DNA of 64,000 nucleotides from Allium sativum (GCA_030737875.1 CM060922.1:304101456-304165455), one strand, 5' to 3'; shown: positions 1 to 12,707, counted from the stretch's first letter. The notes: a model not told the origin generated them from the sequence alone. Numbers and translations are program-made.

Positions 1-553
1 ACCCACATAGCCATGCTGCCTGCCCGATTTTTGTCATTTCCCGGTTGATGAGGCTTGAGGCTTAGTTTAGCTTTTGAACATCTGGTCATCATTCACTTTG
101 AATGCCACATCGTCAAATCCATCAGATATCACTAATTGATATCCACAAAAATACTCTAGCTGGAAGCTAAGAGAACGGCAACTCCCTGCCAACAACTATC
201 GTACGTTTGAAGAAGTCAACGTACGTGACCCTTTGGAAATACTCTGTCAGACATTCGTCCATATACGTCATCCAGGAACAGGATGAACCGAAGGCACTCT
301 CCTATCGCATCCATATAGGAATCACCCCATGGATCAGTAGCGAGAAGTCCTTGCAACCCCGTAGATTCCAACTACGACAGAATCACAGCTTATCTCTACT
401 TGCCAGGTAGAGAATATTAGTGGTTCTTCCGTTTATGAAAATCAACGGTCTTCAATGCTCCATCTCGATCATCTTCTGATATCTTCACCTATTTGTTGGT
501 CGGAATGGTTTTCGAATATAAATTCGATCCCGGTCTTTCCGTACCAACAATCG
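1..553 (-). other. Conserved non-coding block of the A LTR, also in B and E
   Basis: Three stretches are shared between families whose flanks have diverged: 1-110 (CATGCTGCCTGCCCGATTT, GGTTGATGAGGCT, GAATGCCACATC), 235-320 (GAAATACTCTGTCAGACAT, CATCCAGGAACA) and 497-553. The counterparts are 30225-30783 and 37967-38525 in B, and 60735-61025 in E for the first two stretches. The last stretch is identical over 57 bp to B (30727-30783). No reading frame is kept across families, so any constraint is on DNA or RNA. Confidence 0.8.
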
Positions 554-3500
554 TATTGGACAGATTTGATAGTCGGTGTTTTAACTATCAAAATATACAG
601 TGTTTCAATCATGACACTCCAATGAGTTCACTGATTCAGTATTTTGCATCATTTGGCCTTTAACATACTGATTTGCTTTTTGTTAAATTGAAATTTCAAA
701 TTCTTTTAAATATTCAAAAATATGATATTTGAATAACTCTAATTGATTAATTAACATTCGTCTTAACTCCATTCGCTTGACTCTAGATCACAGCGATCAC
801 AATGGTTACGCTTGATTCCCTCAGGAAACATCCGACTGCCGTAGGCTATCTGCAGCCCTGCGAATTACGCTAGCAGTCGTACTAAATGGCAACTTAGCCG
901 AATAACTATGTTTGGCTAATTCTATCTCAAATAACTATATTCAATTTCCCATTTTGAAATCTCATTTAAAATTCTCCTTTTTACTTGACCTCGTTTTTAA
1001 ATAACGTTAATGTAAAATTAACGTCTTAACACTTTGAATCTCACTTAAAACCTCTGGTTTATAATAAACCCTTTTATCGTAATCTCCTTTCACTTAATTC
1101 ATATAATTGAGTACGTTTATTCCTTTCACCATTCAATTGGCTTGCATCTCACATTCGGTAACCTTTTAAATGAACTCCCATAAATTCCTAGATTTATCAT
1201 TAATTACAATAATAACTTATTTCAATCATTAACTACTTCAGTAGTTAATCCCTTTATTAACTAAATTAAATATTAAATCCCTTTTAAAGCCTTATTTAAA
1301 TTCAAACAATATTCATTTAACTATTTTAGTCAAAACACATTAACTTGATAAACAATTCTAACTCCAAACGGTCGATTTAATTAACTCAAAAACTTGATTA
1401 CCTCATTAACCGATTTCAACAATCCTCGCTTTAAATTAATAATTAATTTAAATAGATTCTAATTATTTGTTTTCTTTATAAAACAAATTTTCAAGGTTTT
1501 ACCATTTAATTCATTTCTTATTCTTCAACTGGTAAATCTAATTAACATCAACATTTGCTTTGCAAAATAAATTCATAACAAATCAAAGTCTTAAACAAAT
1601 AAAATATTTATTTATTTTTCTTAAATAACTTTTATTCAAATAATATAATTCAAATCTAACTCTGGTTATACAATAAATTTTATAACTTCAACTCTATCGA
1701 TTCACCTGACGGTGAATCACTGTCTATAACCCGATTGATTTTAAAGGCCATACTCTGCCAAACACTTTAACCAATATCACTTATTGGTTCCAACCAAACA
1801 GATGTTGAATATTCAATTAATAATCAACCATCAAATCCATCACACAAACAGATCAGTTCATATATGATAATATGAAAATAAATAATACATTTGAGGAATC
1901 CGGTTGGATCCCTCCAACCTGTTCTTCCCTGTATTCAAATGGTTATCTCAAATCAGACGGTTCAGTTTTGTTTAACTGATAACACTAAATAGCAACCATT
2001 CAACATTAACCACAAGCAATTCAACAATGCAACCATTTTAAACATGTTTATAAATAAACATGACCAACCAAGGTGAGTTACCTTTATTGGAACCAATCGT
2101 TAAAAATAACGATTTGATATTTGACTGAAATTAAACACAGTTTAATTTCATCGGTTGAATTAACGGTTAAATAGATAACTAGCAAAACAGTCAACCATTT
2201 GCAAGCAGAGCACACGAAATAAAAATACCCAATTTATATAAAATATAAAAAAGGTAACTGAGTGAGTTTAACTCACCTTGAGTTGGTTTCGTTGAAACGG
2301 TTGGTTTTAATTAAATTAAACGAGTGTTTAATTTAATTAAAAATCCCGGTTGATTCTAGTTCCAGTCCAGTTCCGTTCCATGACGTCGTACTCGTAACGA
2401 TGATCCAATGATATCTGATTTGTCTGATTCTGATAATGTAATAACGAGTTATTAATATTTTAAGGTTAATAGGTTCTATATTAAAACTAATTAAATCTAA
2501 TTTACGGTTTAGTTTTAAACTAATTACATTATACTCGGTCGATCCCTTTTCTGGAAATTTACGAGCCCAAACAACATCCTTTCTTCGCGTATTACCTCTG
2601 TTATTCCTTTGTTTCCATTCTGTAACAAAAGAAATGAGTTATACAGATTTGATGTTAATATAAATTAATTTAGCAAATTAACTGTTAATTATTATAATTC
2701 AAAATTGTTTAATTACTTGCTAGCCAAAACTATTTCCCTTATACCACAACAGCATTCCGTCCTTTATTTCAGGCATCACGTCCCTACTCAAGTTCAATAA
2801 TTTGCCCAACGCCTGCATATTTTAGTATATAAAATTAAGTTAATAAACCAACTCCTTAATATAAAATTAGAAGCTTTTTAATTAGTATAAGTAGGCTTAA
2901 TACTTTAATACCATCGTCATCTGTAAAAGGGCAGTAGCAGTTTCCTTTCGGCATTTTCAAGGACCAGCTTCATCCTTGTGTTAAAGCCTGCTCCGTTCCT
3001 GTTATTCACGGAAATGCAGAATACCGATACATTGTTTCCTTGCGTCCTCACCACTTTACCATTTCTCCAGAACTTCGCTTCCGGTCCTTCCCCCTTTTTT
3101 TTTTTTTTTTTTTTTATTCCTCTACTGCTTTCGGTTAAATCAGGACCGATTCCTTTCACTCCTCTCTATTACGTCTTCAGTATCTTCATTTCCAGGTCTT
3201 TGAACCCCATTTGCTCACTGTTCTTATAAAAATCTATTAGCATGGAATTTGAATTCACGGACCAAATTCCTCTCCTATTTGATACTGCTTCTTTAAACAC
3301 AAGAACCCACGCTCCTCCCTACTGTTGCTCACGCACTTCCCTCCTCCCTTTTTTTTTTTTTTTAAACCGCTCCATTTCTTTCTTCTGCTCTCCTCTTCCC
3401 CTTCTGTTTTTAATCCCACTTCCTTGTTCTTGCATGGTACCCAAACAGGACCGACGCCCTTTAAGCCACCTCGTCTCTCTTTTATATGCCCACGTTCAGT

Positions 3501-3757
3501 ACCAGGCATGGCTCCTTTCCCTCACGTGATGATGTTCCCATATGCCACGGAAATGGTTTCCCTTCGTTCAGTCCTTGAGCTAACAGCAGCGAGTACCGCT
3601 TATTTGAACCCCTTCGTTGTTTATTGTTTTATTTTATTTTTATATGGGTTTGATTCACGGAGTTTTTATTGAGGAAAGGCTTTCGGTTTGATTCACTGGG
3701 AGGGATAAGAAGAGTGGAAAGATTGTGTTGATTTCTGTAAAATGGTCTGCGTCTCAT

Positions 3758-3771
3758 GTATATATATAGAG
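3758..3771 (-). promoter_or_regulatory. Probable TATA box of element A LTR (3' LTR copy)
   Basis: On the minus strand a clean TATA run (CTCTATATATATAC) is followed by a leader-like stretch rich in A and C. It lies ~1.27 kb into the LTR. If it is the real promoter, U3 is ~1.3 kb and R plus U5 ~4.7 kb. The same sequence is at 11212-11225. This is inference from position and composition; no transcript data are available. Confidence 0.45.
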
Positions 3772-5038
3772 AAGAAGAGATGTCCTTTTCAATATACAGA
3801 CCGTGGTCGGCACGGTTTCAAGATGTCGTTTTCATCTGTAAAACGTGGTCGGCAAGGTTACTGTGACGTCTTCTCAATGAGTCTGCTTTGATTTGCCAAA
3901 ACATTTTCATGTCGGCTAAAGGTTGAAAAGGAAATATAAATTTTGGTGGCATCTGGGGCGAATAAAATGTAGTATAGGTAATACACAGTTAGGTTGTTTA
4001 TTATAGGGTAGGATATAATATATAAAATTATGAATTGAAACTTCACCGTGATGTAACGCGATAAAACCCACATACAATCTCCGTTTTCTGATAAAAAAAC
4101 TAATCCTAATGTAAAAAGGTATTCCGGACCTAATGGGACAAGTTTCGTCGAAATCCGAGATCGTATGAAAATTTTTCCTTTATGAAACCAGAAATGAACA
4201 CGCATTTAATTTTTCCATGGTGACCAGATAAATAAAATTCACTTGAAACTGCGAACATCGACAATAACTTTTCGATACGAACCCAACGACACTAATTTCG
4301 TCGCATTCTGAGACTGTAGCCCCGGTAGGCTGTTTTTACCCCGAACCGCAATACCCCTTTTAACACCAAATTTTCCGGTCTCTAAAAATAACAAACTATA
4401 TACTTATTCTGACTCTAATCGACGATACGAACTCAACGGAACTGGTTTCGTGGCCTACTTCGATCGTCTGCTCAAGTTACACTCAAATATCCATTTATTA
4501 TATAAATTACGCGCTATAGAAAATGAACGGGCGTTTTCGGCTACCGTGGTCACATACGATATCGGTTTTCCACACAATTCACCACCATACAATAATTTAG
4601 CGATACGGTTCTAATGAAACTGGTTTCGTCGAAATCTGAGTCCGTTTGCAAAACGGCTATTTTAAAGGCTTATAATTTAAATAACGGTTTTCCATAGCGA
4701 CTATTTCAAAATTTGAGTTAGCTATAACTAGCAAACTATAACACGAAATCTGGATGTTTCTCTTTCATATGAAAGCTATTGCCAATACGGCTCCAACGTG
4801 TCTTGTTTCACAGAAATCCGACTTATATCGAATCCTGTATTCTCAGTTGAAGTTCAAAACTCAAATTTACGAACTGCACGCCATTTTCAAGCTCGATTTA
4901 TAATTATATAAATATATAACGTTCGAACTTCGTTTTTAATAACGAATTAAATATTAAATCCATTAATATTCCCAACATAATATTTAAAACTAATTTAAAT
5001 ATTCATATTCAAATGGTCGAAAAACACGGGTCGTTACA

Positions 5039-5075
5039 TTCTTCCCCCCTTAAAATAATTTCGTCCTCGAAATTG
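5039..5075 (-). other. Polypurine tract of element A
   Basis: On the minus strand a GAGGACGAAAT-type motif is followed by AAGGGGGGAAGAA and then the TG of the 3' LTR. This is the arrangement typical of plant Ty3/gypsy chromoviruses, where plus-strand DNA synthesis is primed. Element B has the same arrangement at 35779-35815 and D at 59463-59491. Confidence 0.88.
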
Positions 5076-6487
5076 CTAAGGTAAGAAAGAATGTTATAAA
5101 CTCACTAAATTTCAAATCTAATTTTATATTAAATTAGAAACCAATTCAATACTGTAAATAAATATTTCCAAAAATATCGAAAATTTTCTAACACTTTAAA
5201 TTTCTGAAAAATTTCGCCAGCACCTCCTCTGTACGGCTCAATCGGTACAACTCCAACTCGCCTTTCTAGGCCTTCTCCTCTTCAAAAGAAAATAAAACAG
5301 CCAAGCGGCTTGCCAAACAGGCTCATAAATCACCAAATCCATATAAAAATAAACGTGTACCTTTTTGTCGGGCATATCATTATATCCTTCCGTCTGCTGC
5401 CTTGTCAGTGTATACAACTGCATTCCCAAACAAAATTTCAACTTTATCCTCTGAACCAAATCCTTTACGCGTCCAAGCCAAATTCCATTCTTAACTCAAT
5501 CATCATCCCTCATCAATTCCAACCAATATTAGTTCAGATTCTTGTCTCACAAATTTCAAAATCTGATTCTACTCGATATATTATCTCCTGATTCAATTTC
5601 CAGTTAATCGGTTTCAATTCAATCCATATTTGCTTGCACAATTTCTATTTAATTTTGCCTTGTTCAAACAATTTCCCTGGGAGTTTCAAATAGTTCAGCT
5701 TTTTCAAAAATCAAATATTCCCTTTTCAGGGTTCAAAACAACTTGTCCTTCCCAAAGCAATTCAAAACAAAATTTTGGTAGTAATCCGTCACTTAGAACT
5801 CGGAAATGCACACTGATGATGTGGCCAGCATCCTCAGAGTTATTTCCCAGCTATCAAAGTGAGTTCAATACTATGTCACTTATCAAACCATATTTAAACA
5901 CTTCCATTTTGAAATTCATTTCAAAATATCATTCACGATACTTGTAAACAATTTAAAATCTCCCAGGATCTTAATATTCTAATATAGTTACCCAATTTCA
6001 TTTTCTAATCACTTTTTCCACTTTTGGGAATTTTAATTCTAATTCTGATTTAGATTTCAGATTTAATTCATCTGATTCCATATTATACGAATTTTAATTG
6101 GTCATTTATATAACCATTTCAGTCATGATCTTATTCGATTATAATAACAAACAACACATCACATATATTATGATATTTCCAACATATATATTTCCTTTAT
6201 ATCAAAATATAAATTGGGTAAAATTATTTCATTTACCCCCTTTCAAAAACATACTGTGTCGAATTATTCTGTTCAAGAGTTTAGAAACACTTATCGACAT
6301 AGTTTGCATTACTGTATCGACCAGAATTCATAAACTACTCGCCAAACCAATCAACACAATATAAACAGTTTTTATATCAATTTACAAATACGCGCTCATA
6401 TATATACACTCAAACTCAATCTAGGGTATTACTAACCCCATCTCTACTGAGTCACGCCACAGAGCCAAGGTAATCACTTAACCTATA

Positions 6488-6499
6488 GCTCTGATACCA
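6488..6499 (-). other. Primer-binding site of element A (initiator tRNA-Met)
   Basis: The minus strand reads TGGTATCAGAGC one base after the end of the 5' LTR. This is complementary to the 3' end of plant initiator tRNA-Met, the usual primer of Ty3/gypsy chromoviruses. It fixes the strand of the element and the inner end of the 5' LTR. Confidence 0.93.
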
Positions 6500-6500
6500 C

Positions 6501-9500
6501 TGTAACGAACCGGGATTTTCGACTCCGAAAATCAACATCAAACTACCATGTTGACCATTCAGACATCGAACATTCCAGATCATTAATAGAAAGAAATTAG
6601 AGGGTGAGATAAGAAAGAAAGAAATATTAGAATAGAAGAAGAAGAAGAAGAAACACCACACAACACAGAGTCTCACATCGCAGCGGAACAAAATATAATA
6701 CAGAAATAATCTTTATTGAGAACCTTTAAAATACTTACAATATCAGAGTACACATCTGGACAGTGATAATAATCTGTCCTCATACAACACACAGCGGAAT
6801 ACTAGTAATATCATACGTCTGGACTCTTCCAGCTCGTCCCTTCACAGCAGTCGATAACCTGAACCTGTACAACCCGGTCTAACCCGAGCATTTACAAAAC
6901 ACCGGGTCAGTCTGGTGAACCAGAGTGAGATAAACTCGCACAGTATAAGGGTAATCATCCAATCATGATTTTTAAGTTCAAAATCTTTTCGAAAGAAAAG
7001 GATAATCGTAAGACCAAATCCACACATAAACACGGACGGTTTTTACCTTACGATAACCCAAAACATTTTTGAAACCAATATCCTTTCTGATATTATAATA
7101 ATGTCTAAATACAAGTAAATAACAATCTAGTGGAACGCTTGCATCTCACGCTCCACATATATAGTATACAATCAAAACCCGCAGGCACTTATCGGAAATT
7201 GGATTCCAACTTGACAAGGTATGGGTCCACCTTCCGATCGTGTATCTCTAGAGACGAATACACTGGGTTCAACAAGAACTTCTTGCAACCCGGCCCTCAC
7301 ATGACCGACCACTCATTTCGCTTGAGTGTATCGAATGTATACCACCGACGGTTGGGATCAGCAACCGTCTCCCGACAAGGGACAGCATCGAAACATAGAT
7401 TTAAGAAACAAATAGGAATTTCTCTAGATAGGTGATTATACACCCTAATGGGAGCGACCCACATAGCCATGCTGCCTGCCCGATTTTTGTCATTTCCCGG
7501 TTGATGAGGCTTGAGGCTTAGTTTAGCTTTTGAACATCTGGTCATCATTCACTTTGAATGCCACATCGTCAAATCCATCAGATATCACTAATTGATATCC
7601 ACAAAAATACTCTAGCTGGAAGCTAAGAGAACGGCAACTCCCTGCCAACAACTATCATACGTTTGAAGAAGTCAACGTACGTGACCCTTTGGAAATACTC
7701 TGTCAGACATTCGTCCATATACGTCATCCAGGAACAGGATGAACCGAAGGCACTCTCCTATCGCATCCATATAGGAATCACCCCATGGATCAGTAGCGAG
7801 AAGTCCTTGCAACCCCGTAGATTCCAACTACGACAGAATCACAGCTTATCTCTACTTGCCAGGCAGAGAATATTAGTGGTTCTTCCGTTTATGAAAATCA
7901 ACGGTCTTCAATGCTCCATCTCGATCATCTTCTGATATCTTCACCTATTTGTTGGTCGGAATGGTTTTCGAATATAAATTCGATCCCGGTCTTTCCGTAC
8001 CAACAATCGTATTGGACAGATTTGATAGTCGGTGTTTTAACTATCAAAATATACAGTGTTTCAATCATGACACTCCAATGAGTTCACTGATTCAGTATTT
8101 TGCATCATTTGGCCTTTAACATACTGATTTGCTTTTTGTTAAATTGAAATTTCAAATTCTTTTAAATATTCAAAAATATGATATTTGAATAACTCTAATT
8201 GATTAATTAACATTCGTCTTAACTCCATTCGCTTGACTCTAGATCACAGCGATCACAATGGTTACGCTTGATTCCCTCAGGAAACATCCGACTGCCGTAG
8301 GCTATCTGCAGCCCTGCGAATTACGCTAGCAGTCGTACTAAATGGCAACTTAGCCGAATAACTATGTTTGGCTAATTCTATCTCAAATAACTATATTCAA
8401 TTTCCCATTTTGAAATCTCATTTAAAATTCTCCTTTTTACTTGACCTCGTTTTTAAATAACGTTAATGTAAAATTAACGTCTTAACACTTTGAATCTCAC
8501 TTAAAACCTCTGGTTTATAATAAACCCTTTTATCGTAATCTCCTTTCACTTAATTCATATAATTGAGTACGTTTATTCCTTTCACCATTCAATTGGCTTG
8601 CATCTCACATTCGGTAACCTTTTAAATGAACTCCCATAAATTCCTAGATTTATCATTAATTACAATAATAACTTATTTCAATCATTAACTACTTCAGTAG
8701 TTAATCCCTTTATTAACTAAATTAAATATTAAATCCCTTTTAAAGCCTTATTTAAATTCAAACAATATTCATTTAACTATTTTAGTCAAAACACATTAAC
8801 TTGATAAACAATTCTAACTCCAAACGGTCGATTTAATTAACTCAAAAACTTGATTACCTCATTAACCAATTTCAACAATCCTCGCTTTAAATTAATAATT
8901 AATTTAAATAGATTCTAATTATTTGTTTTCTTTATAAAACAAATTTTCAAGGTTTTACCATTTAATTCATTTCTTATTCTTCAACTGGTAAATCTAATTA
9001 ACATCAACATTTGCTTTGCAAAATAAATTCATAACAAATCAAAGTCTTAAACAAATAAAATATTTATTTATTTTTCTTAAATAACTTTTATTCAAATAAT
9101 ATAATTCAAATCTAACTCTGGTTATACAATAAATTTTATAACTTCAACTCTATCGATTCACCTGACGGTGAATCACTATCTATAACCCGATTGATTTTAA
9201 AGGCCATACTCTGCCAAACACTTTAACCAATATCACTTATTGGTTCCAACCAAACAGATGTTGAATATTCAATTAATAATCAACCATCAAATCCATCACA
9301 CAAACAGATCAGTTCATATATGATAATATGAAAATAAATAATACATTTGAGGAATCCGGTTGGATCCCTCCAACCTGTTCTTCCCTGTATTCAAATGGTT
9401 ATCTCAAATCAGACGGTTCAGTTTTGTTTAACTGATAACACTAAATAGCAACCATTCAACATTAACCACAAGCAATTCAACAATGCAACCATTTTAAACA

Positions 9501-12492
9501 TGTTTATAAATAAACATGACCAACCAAGGTGAGTTACCTTTATTGGAACCAATCGTTAAAAATAACGATTTGATATTTGACTGAAATTAAACACAGTTTA
9601 ATTTCATCGGTTGAATTAACGGTTAAATAGATAACTAGCAAAACAGTCAACCATTTGCAAGCAGAGCACACGAAATAAAAATACCCAATTTATATAAAAT
9701 ATAAAAAAGGTAACTGAGTGAGTTTAACTCACCTTGAGTTGGTTTCGTTGAAACAGTTGGTTTTAATTAAATTAAACGAGTGTTTAATTTAATTAAAAAT
9801 CCCGGTTGATTCTAGTTCCAGTCCAGTTCCGTTCCATGACGTCGTACTCGTAACGATGATCCAATGATATCTGATTTGTCTGATTCTGATAATGTAATAA
9901 CGAGTTATTAATATTTTAAGGTTAATAGGTTCTATATTAAAACTAATTAAATCTAATTTACGGTTTAGTTTTAAACTAATTACATTATACTCGGTCGATC
10001 CCTTTTCTGGAAATTTACGAGCCCAAACAACATCCTTTCTTCGCGTATTACCTCTGTTATTCCTTTGTTTCCATTCTGTAACAAAAGAAATGAGTTATAC
10101 AGATTTGATGTTAATATAAATTAATTTAGCAAATTAACTGTTAATTATTATAATTCAAAATTGTTTAATTACTTGCTAGCCAAAACTATTTCCCTTATAC
10201 CACAACAGCATTCCGTCCTTTATTTCAGGCATCACGTCCCTACTCAAGTTCAATAATTTGCCCAACGCCTGCATATTTTAGTATATAAAATTAAGTTAAT
10301 AAACCAACTCCTTAATATAAAATTAGAAGCTTTTTAATTAGTATAAGTAGGCTTAATACTTTAATACCATCGTCATCTGTAAAAGGGCAGTAGCAGTTTC
10401 CTTTCGGCATTTTCAAGGACCAGCTTCATCCTTGTGTTAAAGCCTGCTCCGTTCCTGTTATTCACGGAAATGCAGAATACCGATACATTGTTTCCTTGCG
10501 TCCTCACCACTTTACCATTTCTCCAGAACTTCGCTTCCGGTCCTTCCCCCCCCCTTTTTTTTTTTTTTTATTCCTCTACTGCTTTCGGTTAAATCAGGAC
10601 CGATTCCTTTCACTCCTCTCTATTACGTCTTCAGTATCTTCATTTCCAGGTCTTTGAACCCCATTTGCTCACTGTTCTTATAAAAATCTATTAGCATGGA
10701 ATTTGAATTCACGGACCAAATTCCTCTCCTATTTGATACTGCTTCTTTAAACACAAGAACCCACGCTCCTCCCTACTGTTGCTCACGCACTTCCCTCCTC
10801 CCTTTTTTTTTTTTTTTAAACCGCTCCATTTCTTTCTTCTGCTCTCCTCTTCCCCTTCTGTTTTTAATCCCACTTCCTTGTTCTTGCATGGTACCCAAAC
10901 AGGACCGACGCCCTTTAAGCCACCTCGTCTCTCTTTTATATGCCCACGTTCAGTACCAGGCATGGCTCCTTTCCCTCACGTGATGATGTTCCCATATGCC
11001 ACGGAAATGGTTTCCCTTCGTTCAGTCCTTGAGCTAACAGCAGCGAGTACCGCTTATTTGAACCCCTTCGTTGTTTATTGTTTTATTTTATTTTTATATG
11101 GGTTTGATTCACGGAGTTTTTATTGAGGAAAGGCTTTCGGTTTGATTCACTGGGAGGGATAAGAAGAGTGGAAAGTTTGTGTTGATTTCTGTAAAATGGT
11201 CTGCGTCTCATGTATATATATAGAGAAGAAGAGATGTCCTTTTCAATATACAGACCGTGGTCGGCACGGTTTCAAGATGTCGTTTTCATCTGTAAAACGT
11301 GGTCGGCAAGGTTACTGTGACGTCTTCTCAATGAGTCTGCTTTGATTTGCCAAAACATTTTCATGTCGGCTAAAGGTTGAAAAGGAAATATAAATTTTGG
11401 TGGCATCTGGGGCGAATAAAATGTAGTATAGGTAATACACAGTTAGGTTGTTTATTATAGGGTAGGATATAATATATAAAATTATGAATTGAAACTTCAC
11501 CGTGATGTAACGCGATAAAACCCACATACAATCTCCGTTTTCTGATAAAAAAACTAATCCTAATGTAAAAAGGTATTCCGGACCTAATGGGACAAGTTTC
11601 GTCGAAATCCGAGATCGTATGAAAATTTTTCCTTTATGAAACCAGAAATGAACACGCATTTAATTTTTCCATGGTGACCAGATAAATAAAATTCACTTGA
11701 AACTGCGAACATCGACAATAACTTTTCGATACGAACCCAACGACACTAATTTCGTCGCATTCTGAGACTGTAGCCCCGGTAGGCTGTTTTTACCCCGAAC
11801 CGCAATACCCCTTTTAACACCAAATTTTCCGGTCTCTAAAAATAACAAACTATATACTTATTCTGACTCTAATCGACGATACGAACTCAACGGAACTGGT
11901 TTCGTGGCCTACTTCGATCGTCTGCTCAAGTTACACTCAAATATCCATTTATTATATAAATTACGCGCTATAGAAAATGAACGGGCGTTTTCGGCTACCG
12001 TGGTCACATACGATATCGGTTTTCCACACAATTCACCACCATACAATAATTTAGCGATACGGTTCTAATGAAACTGGTTTCGTCGAAATCTGAGTCCGTT
12101 TGCAAAACGGCTATTTTAAAGGCTTATAATTTAAATAACGGTTTTCCATAGCGACTATTTCAAAATTTGAGTTAGCCATAACTAGCAAACTATAACACGA
12201 AATCTGGATGTTTCTCTTTCATATGAAAGCTATTGCCAATACGGCTCCAACGTGTCTTGTTTCACAGAAATCCGACTTATATCGAATCCTGTATTCTCAG
12301 TTGAAGTTCAAAACTCAAATTTACGAACTGCACGCCATTTTCAAGCTCGATTTATAATTATATAAATATATAACGTTCGAACTTCGTTTTTAATAACGAA
12401 TTAAATATTAAATCCATTAATATTCCCAACATAATATTTAAAACTAATTTAAATATTCATATTCAAATGGTCGAAAAACACGGGTCGTTACA
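6501..12492 (-). repeat. Element A 5' LTR (complete, 5992 bp)
   Basis: This is the complete LTR. On the minus strand it starts TGTAACGACCCG at 12492 and ends CGGTTCGTTACA at 6501, so the two ends form a ~12-bp imperfect inverted repeat. It contains no credible gene. U3 (12492 to ~11200) carries several copies of a CGACGAAAC-type module. Beyond the TATA box lies a leader that is purine-rich on the minus strand, and then very AT-rich DNA. The terminal ~1.5 kb (6501-8010) holds GC-richer blocks shared with B and E. At 5.99 kb it is far longer than usual plant LTRs (roughly 0.1-5 kb). Confidence 0.92.
11212..11225 (-). promoter_or_regulatory. Probable TATA box of element A LTR (5' LTR copy)
   Basis: Same motif as at 3758-3771, here in the 5' LTR, where it would drive the genomic RNA. 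Transcription would begin roughly 25-35 bases downstream on the minus strand, near 11180-11190, and cross about 4.7 kb of LTR before reaching the primer-binding site at 6499. Confidence 0.45.
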
Positions 12493-12575
12493 CTCAGTCT
12501 CAAATCCCCTGTGTAGATGTTAATATAAACATTTCATATATTTTAAATAATCTAAATTGAAATAATTTTGAACAT

Positions 12576-12707
12576 TTACTCGGCACTCTTCGGAACAGTC
12601 TCCGTAACTCGGCGAAGATCTGGCACTGAACTGCTCGGACCTGCTCTAGGAGATGGTGAGGGAGTAGGCTGAGATGTACTCCTCGATCATCGTCTATCGC
12701 TAGACAT
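12576..12707 (-). pseudogene. Start of a second CACTA-1 reading frame (Ser/Pro-rich), truncated
   Basis: Downstream of the transposase, a minus-strand ATG at 12707 opens a 43-codon frame beginning MSSDRR, with an in-frame stop at codon 7, then a Ser/Thr/Pro/Arg-rich stretch (STSQPTPSPSPRAGPSSS). It ends at a stop at 12576-12578. CACTA elements often carry a second gene whose product begins with a low-complexity Ser/Pro/Arg region; that and the position are the basis of the call. There is no domain evidence, and element A sits just beyond. Confidence 0.35.

Larger units (their letters stand above)
1..5038 (-). repeat. Element A 3' LTR (partial)
   Basis: This is a near-identical copy of 7457-12492. 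The last ~956 bp of the LTR (equivalent to 6501-7456) lie left of the window. On the minus strand the LTR opens with TGTAACGACCCG at 5038, directly after the purine tract, which makes it the 3' LTR. Differences from the 5' LTR are single substitutions (for example near 217, 409, 1403, 2303, 3716 and 4717) and lengths of C/T runs near 3093 and 3352. Several short ORFs lie here, but they are identical in both LTRs simply because the LTRs are recent copies. Confidence 0.92.
5039..6500 (-). other. Interior of element A (non-coding)
   Basis: These 1462 bp lie between the LTRs. No frame gives a recognisable retroelement protein; the small ORFs (5238-5947, 6098-6364) are AT-rich and match nothing I know. 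Two parts are related to other elements here. The ~115 bp next to the primer site (6385-6499) is nearly identical to B at 36910-37026. The PPT-proximal part (5162-5376) is related to B at 35930-36145 and to a segment inside the LTR of C (48131-48329). Confidence 0.85.
1..12492 (-). mobile_element. Element A: non-autonomous giant-LTR retrotransposon (3' LTR cut by window edge)
   Basis: Positions 1-5038 recur almost unchanged at 7457-12492, a direct repeat flanking a short unique interior. Read on the minus strand the order is 5' LTR (12492 to 6501), primer-binding site, 1462-bp interior, polypurine tract, 3' LTR (5038 to beyond position 1). The LTRs start TG and end CA. No gag, protease, reverse transcriptase or integrase can be read between them, so movement must have relied on proteins from another element. 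I count about 8 substitutions plus homopolymer length changes in ~5 kb of LTR, so insertion was recent. The 5 bases after the right end (12493-12497, ctcag) should be the target duplication; its partner is off the left edge. The element interrupts CACTA-1. Confidence 0.9.

Noticed and set aside
3858..4205. 115-codon minus-strand ORF identical at 11312-11659, and plus-strand ORFs at 3242-3672 / 10696-11126
   Set aside because: Identity reflects the very young LTR pair of A. The plus-strand frames are low-complexity pyrimidine runs, and no homology is apparent.
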